Shown: positions 33,420-41,596 of the stretch, piece by piece
How positions within the stretch are numbered: position 1 is the stretch's first letter
Layout of the letters: each line of letters begins with the position of its first letter
Source: Clostridiales bacterium Firm_16
GTDB taxonomy: Bacteria; Bacillota; Clostridia; Saccharofermentanales; Saccharofermentanaceae
Assembly: GCA_001604185.1 (NCBI GenBank)
Contig: LVAV01000013.1
Span: 1-64,000 of the forward strand
Direction: 5' to 3'
Length of the DNA: 64,000 nucleotides
The notes under the pieces: generated by a model
The model's database searches: none
Seen by the model: the letters and a program-made list of their open reading frames with translations, nothing else
What the model was told of the DNA's origin: nothing
Translations under genes and position numbers: made by a program

Positions 33420-34626
33420 CTTTCTCATAGAATACGATATCCATACGGTCGTTGATGTGCTCGATCTGACCGGTCCGATGGTAGCCGAGTTTCTCATAAA
33501 GGTGAAGATTTCCCTTCTCCTGAAGGATCGTATCGAGGCACCAGTTATCCGTTCCATGGATCTTCTCTGCTTCCATGATCGCCCTCTGCGCGTAGCCTTT
33601 GCCTCGGAATTCTTCCATGATCCAGATCGGTGAGATGCGTTTTCTGGAACCGTCTTTCTTGTCCACCACACGGATGGCACCGACTTTCTTATTCTCTGCC
33701 ACAATAAAGTAGTAGGTCGTCCACGGTTGATTGAAGCGGGCTTCTATCTTCTCGAGTTTCTCGGCTCCGGGACTCATATCGTAGTCCTGGTACTTTTCAA
33801 GAAGTCCGGAAAAAGCTTCGATCTGCATCTTCCACACGGTTTCCAGGTCTTCTCTTGTCACCGGTATCAGTTTGACCCCGCGGAGAAGTACGGAGTACTT
33901 GCCCGGGAAGACTTCCTCCAGGATCCGGAGTTCCAGTTCCTGACGATGAGCGAAATGTGCAATCAGGTCTTCTTCGCCGGATGTGCCCTTTGCCTTCGAA
34001 TAAGGGCAGTTGTCGAAGAAATCCAGCATCAGCGGAAACCACAATTCCCGGCCATTCTCGTCAGAACGTTCCTTGCGGATCACCTGAAGATTTCCCCGGA
34101 TGTCTTCTGCTTTCAGGTACATGATGTGGTACTTTTTCCCTTCCAGGGCCTTCTTCACTTCTTTATAGAACGAGACGATCTCTTCATCTGAGCAGACCCG
34201 GAAGAGCATCAAGTCTTCCACGATATTCTGGAAAAGCGAGCACTCGAAGATATTCATGTCCCCATTCCATTTCGTAAAACGTGTGAGGATGATCTTCTTG
34301 AAATCTTCGAAGGAGACACGGTTGTTATAGATCTCATATTGCTCCAGATCCTGATAGAAGCTTCTGTCTTCTGTTCTCACTTTCGTGTAGCACAGGATAA
34401 CATGATCGTCTTCGTAATATGTTTTCTCTTCGATCTGATCACGAAGATCCGGATACTTCTCCAGTTTTTCTTCGTATTCTTCCTTCGTCAGATAAGCACA
34501 CCAGGCCAGTTCCACAGGAGAATACTCTCCTTCCCGGATGGCTGTATATTTCGGAGATAACTCGGAAAGCTGTCCGACCAGAGTGGTTTTGCCACTGCCT
34601 TGAAGTCCTTCCACAAAGTAATTCAT
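33415..34626 (-). CDS. Fusion of a P-loop kinase-like domain and a GNAT acetyltransferase
   Basis: The 403-residue protein starts M-N-Y-F-V-E-G with Walker A G-L-Q-G-S-G-K-T-T (residues 7-15), followed by a kinase-like domain to about residue 245. The C-terminal part (about 255-403) is a GNAT acetyltransferase with the acetyl-CoA loop F-R-G-K-G-Y-A-Q-R. The ATG at 34626 follows GGAGG; the open frame extends 70 codons upstream but without a ribosome site. The two activities suggest modification of one shared small-molecule substrate. Without homologues at hand I cannot name it. The N-terminal motif resembles the broken gene at 10572. Confidence 0.8.
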   Translation of the reverse strand: MNYFVEGLQGSGKTTLVGQLSELSPKYTAIREGEYSPVELAWCAYLTKEEYEEKLEKYPDLRDQIEEKTYYEDDHVILCYTKVRTEDRSFYQDLEQYEIYNNRVSFEDFKKIILTRFTKWNGDMNIFECSLFQNIVEDLMLFRVCSDEEIVSFYKEVKKALEGKKYHIMYLKAEDIRGNLQVIRKERSDENGRELWFPLMLDFFDNCPYSKAKGTSGEEDLIAHFAHRQELELRILEEVFPGKYSVLLRGVKLIPVTREDLETVWKMQIEAFSGLLEKYQDYDMSPGAEKLEKIEARFNQPWTTYYFIVAENKKVGAIRVVDKKDGSRKRISPIWIMEEFRGKGYAQRAIMEAEKIHGTDNWCLDTILQEKGNLHLYEKLGYHRTGQIEHINDRMDIVFYEKD

Positions 34627-34717
34627 CGAGTATTCCTCCCTGATTTCTTTTTCTATTAAAGAAAGAATAGCATAGATCGTCCGGGCTTCTCTATATGTTG
34701 TAAGTATAATTCTCTGA

Positions 34718-34745
34718 TTGACAACAAATGCCGCGACAGTATAAT
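34718..34745 (+). promoter_or_regulatory. Promoter of the first tandem membrane-protein gene
   Basis: TTGACA (34718-34723) and TATAAT (34740-34745) are both perfect, with a 16-bp spacer. The leader is only about 32 nt and has no clear Shine-Dalgarno box. Confidence 0.8.
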
Positions 34746-34783
34746 AAGGTTGTTCGAAAATTGCTCTTTTTGTTAAGTAGAAT

Positions 34784-35740
34784 ATGGGAAATACAAATAA
34801 CTCAATCTTTTGTAAAGAAAACGCGAAATGCCTCATCGGTTATTTCATATCGCTGGTATGTCTGATCGTCAGTATCGCATGTATAATTGCGATACCGGCA
34901 ACTTCTCTATATATATGCGGATTTTTAATACTGCTTCCGAGTATTGTCGGGTTTATATTCTCTATTATCGGACTTGGAAATACGAGGAAACATAACCCTT
35001 CTCACACCTGGCTTGGTGTTTCCGGAATCATCACTTCATCCGCAGCGCTGCTTATCTGCATCGTTTCGATCATCATGTCTGCAGCTGCGAACTTAAGCAA
35101 GCTGGCCGTTTCCGGCATCGCCGCCGGTATCGATGAGTATACCATAATGTGGGAAGACCAGAGACATAGAGACGGTTGCTTTGAGTACAAATATGGATAT
35201 AACAAGGCTACCGTGATCACTTATTACTGGGATGGAGATCCGACCCACACTGATATAGATATTAAGGACGAATACCTGGGTGGAAAAAAGATCGTTTCAC
35301 TGGGCGCAAACAACAATCGTGGAAACGTCGGATACCAGGGATATGTGATGAACAATGTCTTCTCTATCCTTCCGGAAGAAAAATATGTATCGTACGGTGA
35401 GCATGTGAGCTGGTCTCACGACGAATCTCTGGATTATGAGAAAATCGTTTTTACCATCAATATCGGTGAATATGTATCCATTATTGACTGGTCTAATGAA
35501 ACGGATTTCCTTGCCGGTCCCTATGAAGTAACGAACTCCGTTCCGGGTTATATGACGAAAGAAAACCGCTCCTGCATTGCGGTTACTCAGGAAGACGGTT
35601 CGCTTCGTGGTTACCATATCTATATCCGGGTCAATGTCGATCCTGACAATCCCAAATTCTATAGCAAAGACGGTAAGATGTACCGGAAGTCAGACGATAC
35701 ACTTATTGACTTCTATTACTCATATGACACTCCGTCATAA
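34784..35740 (+). CDS. Membrane protein, first of a tandem paralogous pair
   Basis: The 318-residue protein has a short N-terminus with K-E-N-A-K-C-L-I-G. Three to four hydrophobic segments follow to about residue 115 (DUF4190-like in appearance), then an extracellular domain (about 120-318) with conserved Y-Y-W-D-G-D-P, G-A-N-N-N-R-G and R-G-Y-H-I-Y-I-R-V-N-V-D-P motifs. I do not recognise that domain. The next gene copies the whole design, including the promoter. No ribosome site better than a few purines precedes the ATG. The segment is more AT-rich than its surroundings. Confidence 0.75.
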   Translation: MGNTNNSIFCKENAKCLIGYFISLVCLIVSIACIIAIPATSLYICGFLILLPSIVGFIFSIIGLGNTRKHNPSHTWLGVSGIITSSAALLICIVSIIMSAAANLSKLAVSGIAAGIDEYTIMWEDQRHRDGCFEYKYGYNKATVITYYWDGDPTHTDIDIKDEYLGGKKIVSLGANNNRGNVGYQGYVMNNVFSILPEEKYVSYGEHVSWSHDESLDYEKIVFTINIGEYVSIIDWSNETDFLAGPYEVTNSVPGYMTKENRSCIAVTQEDGSLRGYHIYIRVNVDPDNPKFYSKDGKMYRKSDDTLIDFYYSYDTPS

Positions 35741-35766
35741 TGACTGACATAGATTCGTCGTCTCAA

Positions 35767-35795
35767 TTGACCACGATTGACCGCGACGGTATAAT
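35767..35795 (+). promoter_or_regulatory. Promoter of the second tandem membrane-protein gene
   Basis: TTGACC (35767-35772) and TATAAT (35790-35795) have a 17-bp spacer. The second TTGACC at 35777 is part of a small repeat. The element is clearly related to the promoter at 34718. Confidence 0.75.
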
Positions 35796-35834
35796 ATAGA
35801 TGTCCGTAGACTGTTCTTTTTGTTAAATAAGAAT

Positions 35835-36824
35835 ATGGAAAATACAAATAACTCTATCTTTCGTAAAGAAAATGCGAAATGCCTCATTGGATTTTGCTTG
35901 TCACTGTTATGTCTGATCGTCTGCCTCGTAAGTAAATACGCAGCACCGGCAAGTTCTCGTCCCATAATCGGATACTGCACGCTTCCTTGTTGTATTGTCG
36001 GATTTATTGTATCCACCATAGGGCTTATCGGTCTTACCAAAATAAATAAGTATAAAGCCGTACTCACCTGTCTTAGCATTCTCGGAATCGTTTTTTCGTG
36101 TGGGGCTACCGGGCTTTTCATTACGACATACTCCGCTTCATCCATTATGGACTCGATCGGTCACTACTCCGACAACCGCGTCCAGGTAAATGATCGGATG
36201 CCTTCATGGGACTATAAGGAAATTAAAGATGGTCCTTTCGGGTATGAACTCAGTAAGGATAAATCCAAGGCCACTGTAGTCACTTATTACTGGGACGGCG
36301 ATCCGGAAAACACAGTAATCAATATACCGGACAAGTATTCGGGGGAGACACCGATAGTAGCTATGGGAGCAGACAATAATCGTGGTCTTGTGGGAATTGT
36401 CGGAAACTTCTCGCCTAATGTCTTTTCGATCCTGCCCGAAGAAATGTATACATCTTCGACTGAATCTCTAAAATCGCCACACGATTCGTCTTTGGAATAT
36501 AAAAATATAGTATTTACCATCAATATCGGGAAAAATGTAACCTTGATCGACTGGTCACGCGAGTCAAAATTCCTTGCCGGAGCTTACACTGTGATGAACG
36601 ATGAGAAGGGGGCACTGCACCCAGGCTATATGACGTATAAGACACGCCCCTATATTACTGTAACCCAGGAAGATGGCACTTTGCGAGGTTACCACATTTT
36701 TATCAAGGTCAATGTCGATCCGGACAACCCATACTACTATAGTGAAAATGGCAGGATGTTCACAAAATCAGACAATAAGCTCATTGACTTCTATTATCCT
36801 TATATCTCTTCAACGTCCTTGTAA
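35835..36824 (+). CDS. Membrane protein, second of a tandem paralogous pair
   Basis: The 329-residue paralogue of the preceding gene has the same N-terminal hydrophobic segments (to about residue 110) and extracellular domain with Y-Y-W-D-G-D-P, D-N-N-R-G, F-T-I-N-I-G and R-G-Y-H-I-F. The start at 35835 was chosen by alignment with the first copy; an ATG-like start five codons upstream is possible. The function is unknown. A lipoprotein gene follows after 53 nt and may be co-transcribed. Confidence 0.75.
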   Translation: MENTNNSIFRKENAKCLIGFCLSLLCLIVCLVSKYAAPASSRPIIGYCTLPCCIVGFIVSTIGLIGLTKINKYKAVLTCLSILGIVFSCGATGLFITTYSASSIMDSIGHYSDNRVQVNDRMPSWDYKEIKDGPFGYELSKDKSKATVVTYYWDGDPENTVINIPDKYSGETPIVAMGADNNRGLVGIVGNFSPNVFSILPEEMYTSSTESLKSPHDSSLEYKNIVFTINIGKNVTLIDWSRESKFLAGAYTVMNDEKGALHPGYMTYKTRPYITVTQEDGTLRGYHIFIKVNVDPDNPYYYSENGRMFTKSDNKLIDFYYPYISSTSL

Positions 36825-36877
36825 CGAATTACTTTTCTGCATTGTCCAACAGGTAAATAATGGTTGGGGAGGCACAT

Positions 36878-37618
36878 ATGAAGAAAGATAATAGCCTTTG
36901 GATATTGGGATTCATTCCTCTACTCATATTCGTATGCAGTTTTTTCACCGGTTGTGTTTCGGATGAGACGAAACCCGTAACTAAGAGCACGACCTCTTCC
37001 AGAATAGTCACTACTACGACTACGACCGAAACTCCTCCACAGACGACCACTACAAGGCAGATCGATCGAAGCCTCAATCGAGGGCATTCTATCCGAGAAT
37101 ACTTGCGAGGACCAGAGATCACTCGAACTTCGGATGTGATTCTTCGTTGGGAGGACGCACTTGAATTATTGAATGACTCCGTTAAGCTTCAGAACGTTTC
37201 CTTGGAATTCAGAATGTATGAAAAAGTACTTGAAAAAGATAGTCTGGATTATCAATGGTATAAATTCAGGCCATTTTACAGAAGCATTCCCGTTCACGGC
37301 GCTGATTTCAAAGTGATCTGTTTTTACGATGGTACGCTTATAGAGGGAAACCTGGATTTTACGACCTGCACTTTTCAGCCGGATTACATAAACATACTCG
37401 ATAAGTATGAAGCGTTAGAGAAATACCAGGCCGAGTCCGGTGATGATCTTACATATTATTACGAGGATTTCTGCTATCGATATACCGGAGAGAAAAACGA
37501 GTGCGTCCGACTCACGTATGAGTATCGACATGTATACCGTGATGAACGTGAACTCTCTATCCTCAGTCTTGTAGCGAAAACAGGAGAATACATCGGTCAC
37601 TATTCGTTCGGAGAGTAA
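36878..37618 (+). CDS. Lipoprotein of unknown function
   Basis: The 246-residue protein has lipobox F-F-T-G-C (Cys about residue 24), a Thr-rich stalk (about 30-65) and a globular domain of about 175 residues that I do not recognise. GGGGAGG precedes the ATG at 36878. It lies 53 nt after the tandem membrane-protein pair without an intervening terminator, so it may act with them at the cell surface. Confidence 0.72.
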   Translation: MKKDNSLWILGFIPLLIFVCSFFTGCVSDETKPVTKSTTSSRIVTTTTTTETPPQTTTTRQIDRSLNRGHSIREYLRGPEITRTSDVILRWEDALELLNDSVKLQNVSLEFRMYEKVLEKDSLDYQWYKFRPFYRSIPVHGADFKVICFYDGTLIEGNLDFTTCTFQPDYINILDKYEALEKYQAESGDDLTYYYEDFCYRYTGEKNECVRLTYEYRHVYRDERELSILSLVAKTGEYIGHYSFGE

Positions 37619-37635
37619 TATCATTTCGGATTTTT

Positions 37636-37678
37636 GTGACACGAAAGTCACGCTCTTCTCAGACCGTTCTGTTATAGT
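37636..37678 (+). promoter_or_regulatory. Promoter with GTGAC-N6-GTCAC dyad for the second solute-binding lipoprotein
   Basis: TG-T-TATAGT (37670-37678) is an extended -10. A dyad GTGAC-ACGAAA-GTCAC (37636-37651) sits just upstream in the position of an activator or operator site. It could also be part of a short hairpin ending the preceding gene, but no T-run follows. Confidence 0.45.
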
Positions 37679-37732
37679 CTAACTGTGTAAATGGGAAAGT
37701 TGGCAAAACAGTGGTTTCAGGAGGCGGATCTT

Positions 37733-40135
37733 ATGTATTGGAAAACGATGAGAAGGATCGTTACGGCAAGTCTTTGTTTCTCGATGGTAATCGGAACCTG
37801 TGCATGTAAGAAAAAGGAAGAGAAGCAAGTTACAAGAGGTGCTGTTATTCTTTCTTCTGATACGTTTTTTGATTCAGAGCTCCATGAACTGAAGATCCCC
37901 AGAGATGAATCGAAGGAGCTTTCCAACTTCTTCATCAACTCGATCGAGTATTTCGGTGAACAGATCTCGATCCAATACGATATCTCATACAAGATGTCTG
38001 ACGGACAGTCTGACTATTATTCTCAGATGGGAAAAAGCGGAGTAGCCGTGTTTGATCTTGAAGGGAACCTGCTGAGTGACCGTAGCAGTCAGGAAGAGGG
38101 CTCGACCAGAAGTACCTATACCACAAAGGATAAAGATGGAAACATCATCACACTCTATTCCGAATTCGATATGATAAAGTTTGAATACCATCCTTATTGT
38201 ATCTACCGGAATGCATCCGGAGAAGAATTGAAGCGTATAGATTTTGCAACCCCCTTCGGCGCGCCTGCGCTGGAATACACCAATCTTCTGGTTCTTCCGG
38301 ATAATCGGTTTATTCTGCGTGCTAATGATGAAAACGGATATCGTTTCAGCACATTCGACGAGTCTGGAAAACATCTCTTCGATATTCATTCCTTAGACCT
38401 TATTCCGATGAGTGATGTTTTTCAACAGGACGGAAAGTGTTATGTGCTGACAACGCATCGGGGCGAATGGCTGAATATGGTCAGTGAGATCGACATGGAG
38501 ACCGGCGCAATTCAGCAAGGAAAGGAAGTTACGCAGCTTCTGACTCCACAATCCATGGTCGCCGGAGAAGACGGTCTATATAGTTGTACACCTAACGGAA
38601 TCTCCAAGTATGACGTCGCTTCTAATGAGATGAAGGAATTTCTGAGCTGGAATCAGACAGACTTAGACCACGGTATCATGAACGAGGTCAAGTGCTATCC
38701 GAAGAATGAAAATGAGATTCATGCTGTAGCAACGGTATATGGTGACAACTACTGTGTAGAGAATATTTATGCGATCAATCTGCAGCGGGCGGCTAAGAAT
38801 CCTCACGCAGGAAAGCAGATCCTTCTTGCAGGCGGAATCGGAATACCACATGATTTCTATCAGTTTGCGCAGAAATATAATGCCGATAAGAATCATCCGG
38901 CCAGGATCGAAACCATCGACTACGCTTACATGAGCGGGGCATCGACTGACTCCTTTAACAGTATACCGAACAAGATCTATCTTGATGTGGTAGGCGGTAC
39001 AGGACCGGATATCCTTGTCAACTTTGCCGCTTACGATCAATTCGCACACGGAGGCCTTCTGGTTGACCTGAATCCGTATATTGACGGTAAGAACGGATTA
39101 AACCGTTCCGACTACTTTGATAATCTGTTCCGTGCGCAGGAGAAAGACGGGAAGCTCTTCTTCGCACCGCTTTCTTTCACACTGGAAGGATACATGGTCA
39201 ATACAGATCTTATGGATGTAGACCAGTCGCTGTCTTTCGACAAATTGGACGAGGCCGCTTCGAAGCTCCCGTCCGGTACGTCTGCTTTTCCGAAAACAGA
39301 TTACGCTTCTCTGCTGGACCGCTTTCTGGCTCAGTCGCTGTCAGAGTATCTGGACTATGCCAGAAAAGAAGTACATTTTTCTTCAGACAAAATGGTACGT
39401 ATCCTCGAAGAAGCCAGAAAGTACGGCTGTCCGAAAGAAGAAGTGACCACGGCAGGTTCGACGCGCTATATCGCCCTCGGCGGGAAATATAGAAATGTAA
39501 GCGCATACAACCCGCAAGAAGCTTTGGAGTGCAAGACTGTTGATGACGTTTTTTATCTCAAACAATGTGCTATGCTCGATGTCAAGATTCCTTCTGTGTA
39601 CGAGTATGTTTTCTATCAAGGACTCGCTGAAGGGAAAGCTCAACTTGTCGGATATCCGTCGGTCGATGGGAAAGGCGTCGTAGCCTCGCCACGATTCTCT
39701 CTTGCCATCGTCAATACCTCTTCCCATCCGGACGAAGCCTGGGATATCGTAAAGGCATTCTACAGTGAGGAAGCCCAAGATCTTCTGACACATAACAAGA
39801 GCTGGACCGGTTCGTCTTTCCCGGTTCGGATCAGCACTTTCGAAGCAGAAAGCAACGAAGCAGTCGAACTGATCAACGAAGCCCGCGAGGAGTATCAGAA
39901 ACTACGTAAAAACCCTGATTTTGACTCGTCGGCAGTGTATTTCTCCGCCGATGAAAACCTTCCCGCCAAGCTCAAAGAGATTGTGACCGGAATCTCCTGC
40001 ACGACTATTTCCGATACAGCGATCCTCGATATCATCAACGAAGAAACGAACGGCTATTTCGTCGGTGCAAGATCCGCGGAGGACGTGTTGAAGATCATCG
40101 ACAAGCGTGCCAAGCAGATCGTGCAGGAAAGATGA
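37733..40135 (+). CDS. Very large solute-binding-type lipoprotein, paralogue of the 25-kb gene
   Basis: The 800-residue lipoprotein has lipobox V-I-G-T-C/C-A-C near residues 22-24. The beta-rich N-terminal half (about 50-370) and the binding-protein half (about 380-800) share landmarks with the paralogue: G-P-D-I-L-V-N, L-V-D-L-N-P-Y-I-D-G-K-N-G, D-E-A-W-D-I-V-K and a closing A-E-D-V-L-K-I-I-D-x-R. AGGAGG lies before ATG 37733; the open frame starts 14 codons earlier. No transport genes flank it. The coding strand and layout match the first copy 12 kb away. Confidence 0.8.
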   Translation: MYWKTMRRIVTASLCFSMVIGTCACKKKEEKQVTRGAVILSSDTFFDSELHELKIPRDESKELSNFFINSIEYFGEQISIQYDISYKMSDGQSDYYSQMGKSGVAVFDLEGNLLSDRSSQEEGSTRSTYTTKDKDGNIITLYSEFDMIKFEYHPYCIYRNASGEELKRIDFATPFGAPALEYTNLLVLPDNRFILRANDENGYRFSTFDESGKHLFDIHSLDLIPMSDVFQQDGKCYVLTTHRGEWLNMVSEIDMETGAIQQGKEVTQLLTPQSMVAGEDGLYSCTPNGISKYDVASNEMKEFLSWNQTDLDHGIMNEVKCYPKNENEIHAVATVYGDNYCVENIYAINLQRAAKNPHAGKQILLAGGIGIPHDFYQFAQKYNADKNHPARIETIDYAYMSGASTDSFNSIPNKIYLDVVGGTGPDILVNFAAYDQFAHGGLLVDLNPYIDGKNGLNRSDYFDNLFRAQEKDGKLFFAPLSFTLEGYMVNTDLMDVDQSLSFDKLDEAASKLPSGTSAFPKTDYASLLDRFLAQSLSEYLDYARKEVHFSSDKMVRILEEARKYGCPKEEVTTAGSTRYIALGGKYRNVSAYNPQEALECKTVDDVFYLKQCAMLDVKIPSVYEYVFYQGLAEGKAQLVGYPSVDGKGVVASPRFSLAIVNTSSHPDEAWDIVKAFYSEEAQDLLTHNKSWTGSSFPVRISTFEAESNEAVELINEAREEYQKLRKNPDFDSSAVYFSADENLPAKLKEIVTGISCTTISDTAILDIINEETNGYFVGARSAEDVLKIIDKRAKQIVQER

Positions 40136-40173
40136 CCTTTAAGACGTGCACACCTGCATCGTTTCTTAAAACA

Positions 40174-40437
40174 TCAGCGGCGAATCGTTTTCACGATCTT
40201 ACGTACGAAAAGAACGGCCAGAAGTGCGTCAAATACCAGGACTGCGATTCCTGCCCAAAGCTTTTCCCGGAGAATGGAGACACCCATAAATCCTATCACG
40301 AGAAGAACCGCTGCAAAAACCAGGAAAATGAAGAAAGCGCTGAGTATTCTGATCAGTAATGGTACTCTCTTGCTTTCCGTTAATCCGATCGATCCCTCAA
40401 TAATCAGATCGCACAGGGCTTCAATTATCAATTCCAT
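40174..40437 (-). CDS. Small two-helix membrane protein
   Basis: The 87-residue protein has two transmembrane helices (about 31-52 and 57-75) and a basic C-terminus. ATG 40437 follows AGAGG at good spacing; a longer form from 40455 lacks one. No domain is recognised. It is convergent with the solute-binding lipoprotein gene. Confidence 0.55.
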   Translation of the reverse strand: MELIIEALCDLIIEGSIGLTESKRVPLLIRILSAFFIFLVFAAVLLVIGFMGVSILREKLWAGIAVLVFDALLAVLFVRKIVKTIRR

Positions 40438-40515
40438 AAAAAACCTCTTCTTCATCTGTTTTACAGTTTCATACTACACGGGAAGAATAAAATCATAACC
40501 AAGTAATGTTAAAGT

Positions 40516-40544
40516 TTGTCTTAAGATTTCGATTCCGTGATAAT
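40516..40544 (+). promoter_or_regulatory. Promoter of the Nudix gene
   Basis: TTGTCT (40516-40521) and GATAAT (40539-40544) are 17 bp apart. An overlapping TATAAT begins at 40544 and could serve as an alternative -10. Confidence 0.5.
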
Positions 40545-40601
40545 ATAATCTGTAGAAAAATGAGTAGTTGAATGATCAACGGAAATGTATGAGGAAGAAA
40601 T

Positions 40602-41051
40602 ATGGAACGTAGAGAACAGGTTATCCTTACCAATCTGTGTATGATCTATAATGGCACAAAGGTACTGGTAGAAGAGAAGGTCGGCAAGGGCGCGGACGGC
40701 ATCATCTTTCCCGGCGGACATGTAGAAGAGAATGAACCGATCGTGGATTCGGTCATCCGCGAAATGAAGGAAGAAACCGGGCTAACGATCGAGCGTCCGC
40801 AGTTATGCGGAGTGAAGGAATGGATCAATGAGGATGGTTCACGCTACATAGTATTCCTGTTCAAAACAAATCAGTTTTCGGGAGAACTCACCTCTTCTTC
40901 AGAAGGAAAAGTATTCTGGATGGAGAGAGACGATGTGTTGAAATCAAATTGGATCTGGCACATGGACGGTCTGATGCGGATCATGGCAGATGGCGAATTT
41001 TCGGAAATATACCTAGATCCTGCCGATGACTGGAAACCTGTACTGAAATAA
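40602..41051 (+). CDS. Nudix hydrolase
   Basis: The 149-residue protein has the complete Nudix box G-G-H-V-E-E-N-E ... R-E-M-K-E-E-T-G-L (about residues 33-55), whose glutamates bind Mg2+ for hydrolysis of nucleoside-diphosphate derivatives. Its closest layout is the MutT/8-oxo-dGTP type. The sanitation role is an inference, as Nudix substrates are hard to predict. A PPOX-like gene follows after 33 nt and may be co-transcribed. Confidence 0.88.
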   Translation: MERREQVILTNLCMIYNGTKVLVEEKVGKGADGIIFPGGHVEENEPIVDSVIREMKEETGLTIERPQLCGVKEWINEDGSRYIVFLFKTNQFSGELTSSSEGKVFWMERDDVLKSNWIWHMDGLMRIMADGEFSEIYLDPADDWKPVLK

Positions 41052-41084
41052 TCTGATTTGAGATTATGCGCAACGGAGGACAAA

Positions 41085-41501
41085 ATGGATAAAGACATAA
41101 TCAGCCGTTTCATTAAGAAGCAGAAAGTCTCTTTAATCTGCTCCTTGGATGGAGAGGGATTTCCGAATATAAAAGCAATGCTGAAACCAAGAAAAGTCGT
41201 AGGACTTAAAGAGTTCTACTTCTCAACGAATACTTCTTCCATGCGTGTTAAGCAGTACCGAGCAAATCCGAATGCAAGTATCTACTTCTATCACAAAGGT
41301 CTCATCCGGTACGAAGGTGTTATGCTTACGGGAACGATGGAAGTACTGACGGATCAGGAAACTAAGACCGAGATATGGAGAAAGGGCGATACGCTATTTT
41401 ATAAACAGGGCGTAACTGATCCGGATTACTGTGTACTGAAGTTCACTGCGACGAAAGGCAGATACTATTGCGACCTCAAGACCGAGAGTTTCGAGGTGTA
41501 A
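41085..41501 (+). CDS. Pyridoxamine 5'-phosphate-oxidase-fold flavin-binding protein
   Basis: The 138-residue protein has the split-barrel PPOX fold signature: an N-terminal helix, V-S-L-I-C-S-L-D-G-E-G-F-P-N, F-Y-F-S-T-N-T-S-S and N-P-N-A-S-I-Y-F-Y. Members bind FMN, F420 or haem; this short form is not a true PdxH. ATG 41085 follows GGAGG at ideal spacing. It is probably in an operon with the Nudix gene. Confidence 0.82.
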   Translation: MDKDIISRFIKKQKVSLICSLDGEGFPNIKAMLKPRKVVGLKEFYFSTNTSSMRVKQYRANPNASIYFYHKGLIRYEGVMLTGTMEVLTDQETKTEIWRKGDTLFYKQGVTDPDYCVLKFTATKGRYYCDLKTESFEV

Positions 41502-41596
41502 ACATCACCTGTTTTTCTTCTTCGAATAGTATACGAACTCTTTATCCCGGGCACATTCATTCTCTTTAATCTATTGCTCGTTATTCATGCTTTTCC

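Larger units (their letters stand above)
34784..36824 (+). repeat. Tandem gene duplication (two membrane-protein genes with promoters)
   Basis: The two genes share gene order of elements, the start M-x-N-T-N-N-S-I-F, the helices, and motifs across the extracellular domain. Upstream, both carry GATTGAC, CCGCGAC and TATAAT at matching distances plus a TTCTTTTTGTTAA-like leader. The coding sequences have diverged clearly, so the duplication is not recent. Confidence 0.8.

Noticed and set aside
34627..34836. N-terminal extension of the P-loop/GNAT protein
   Set aside because: The extra 70 codons lie over the divergent promoter of the next gene and lack a ribosome site. The ATG at 34626 has GGAGG and the Walker A follows directly.
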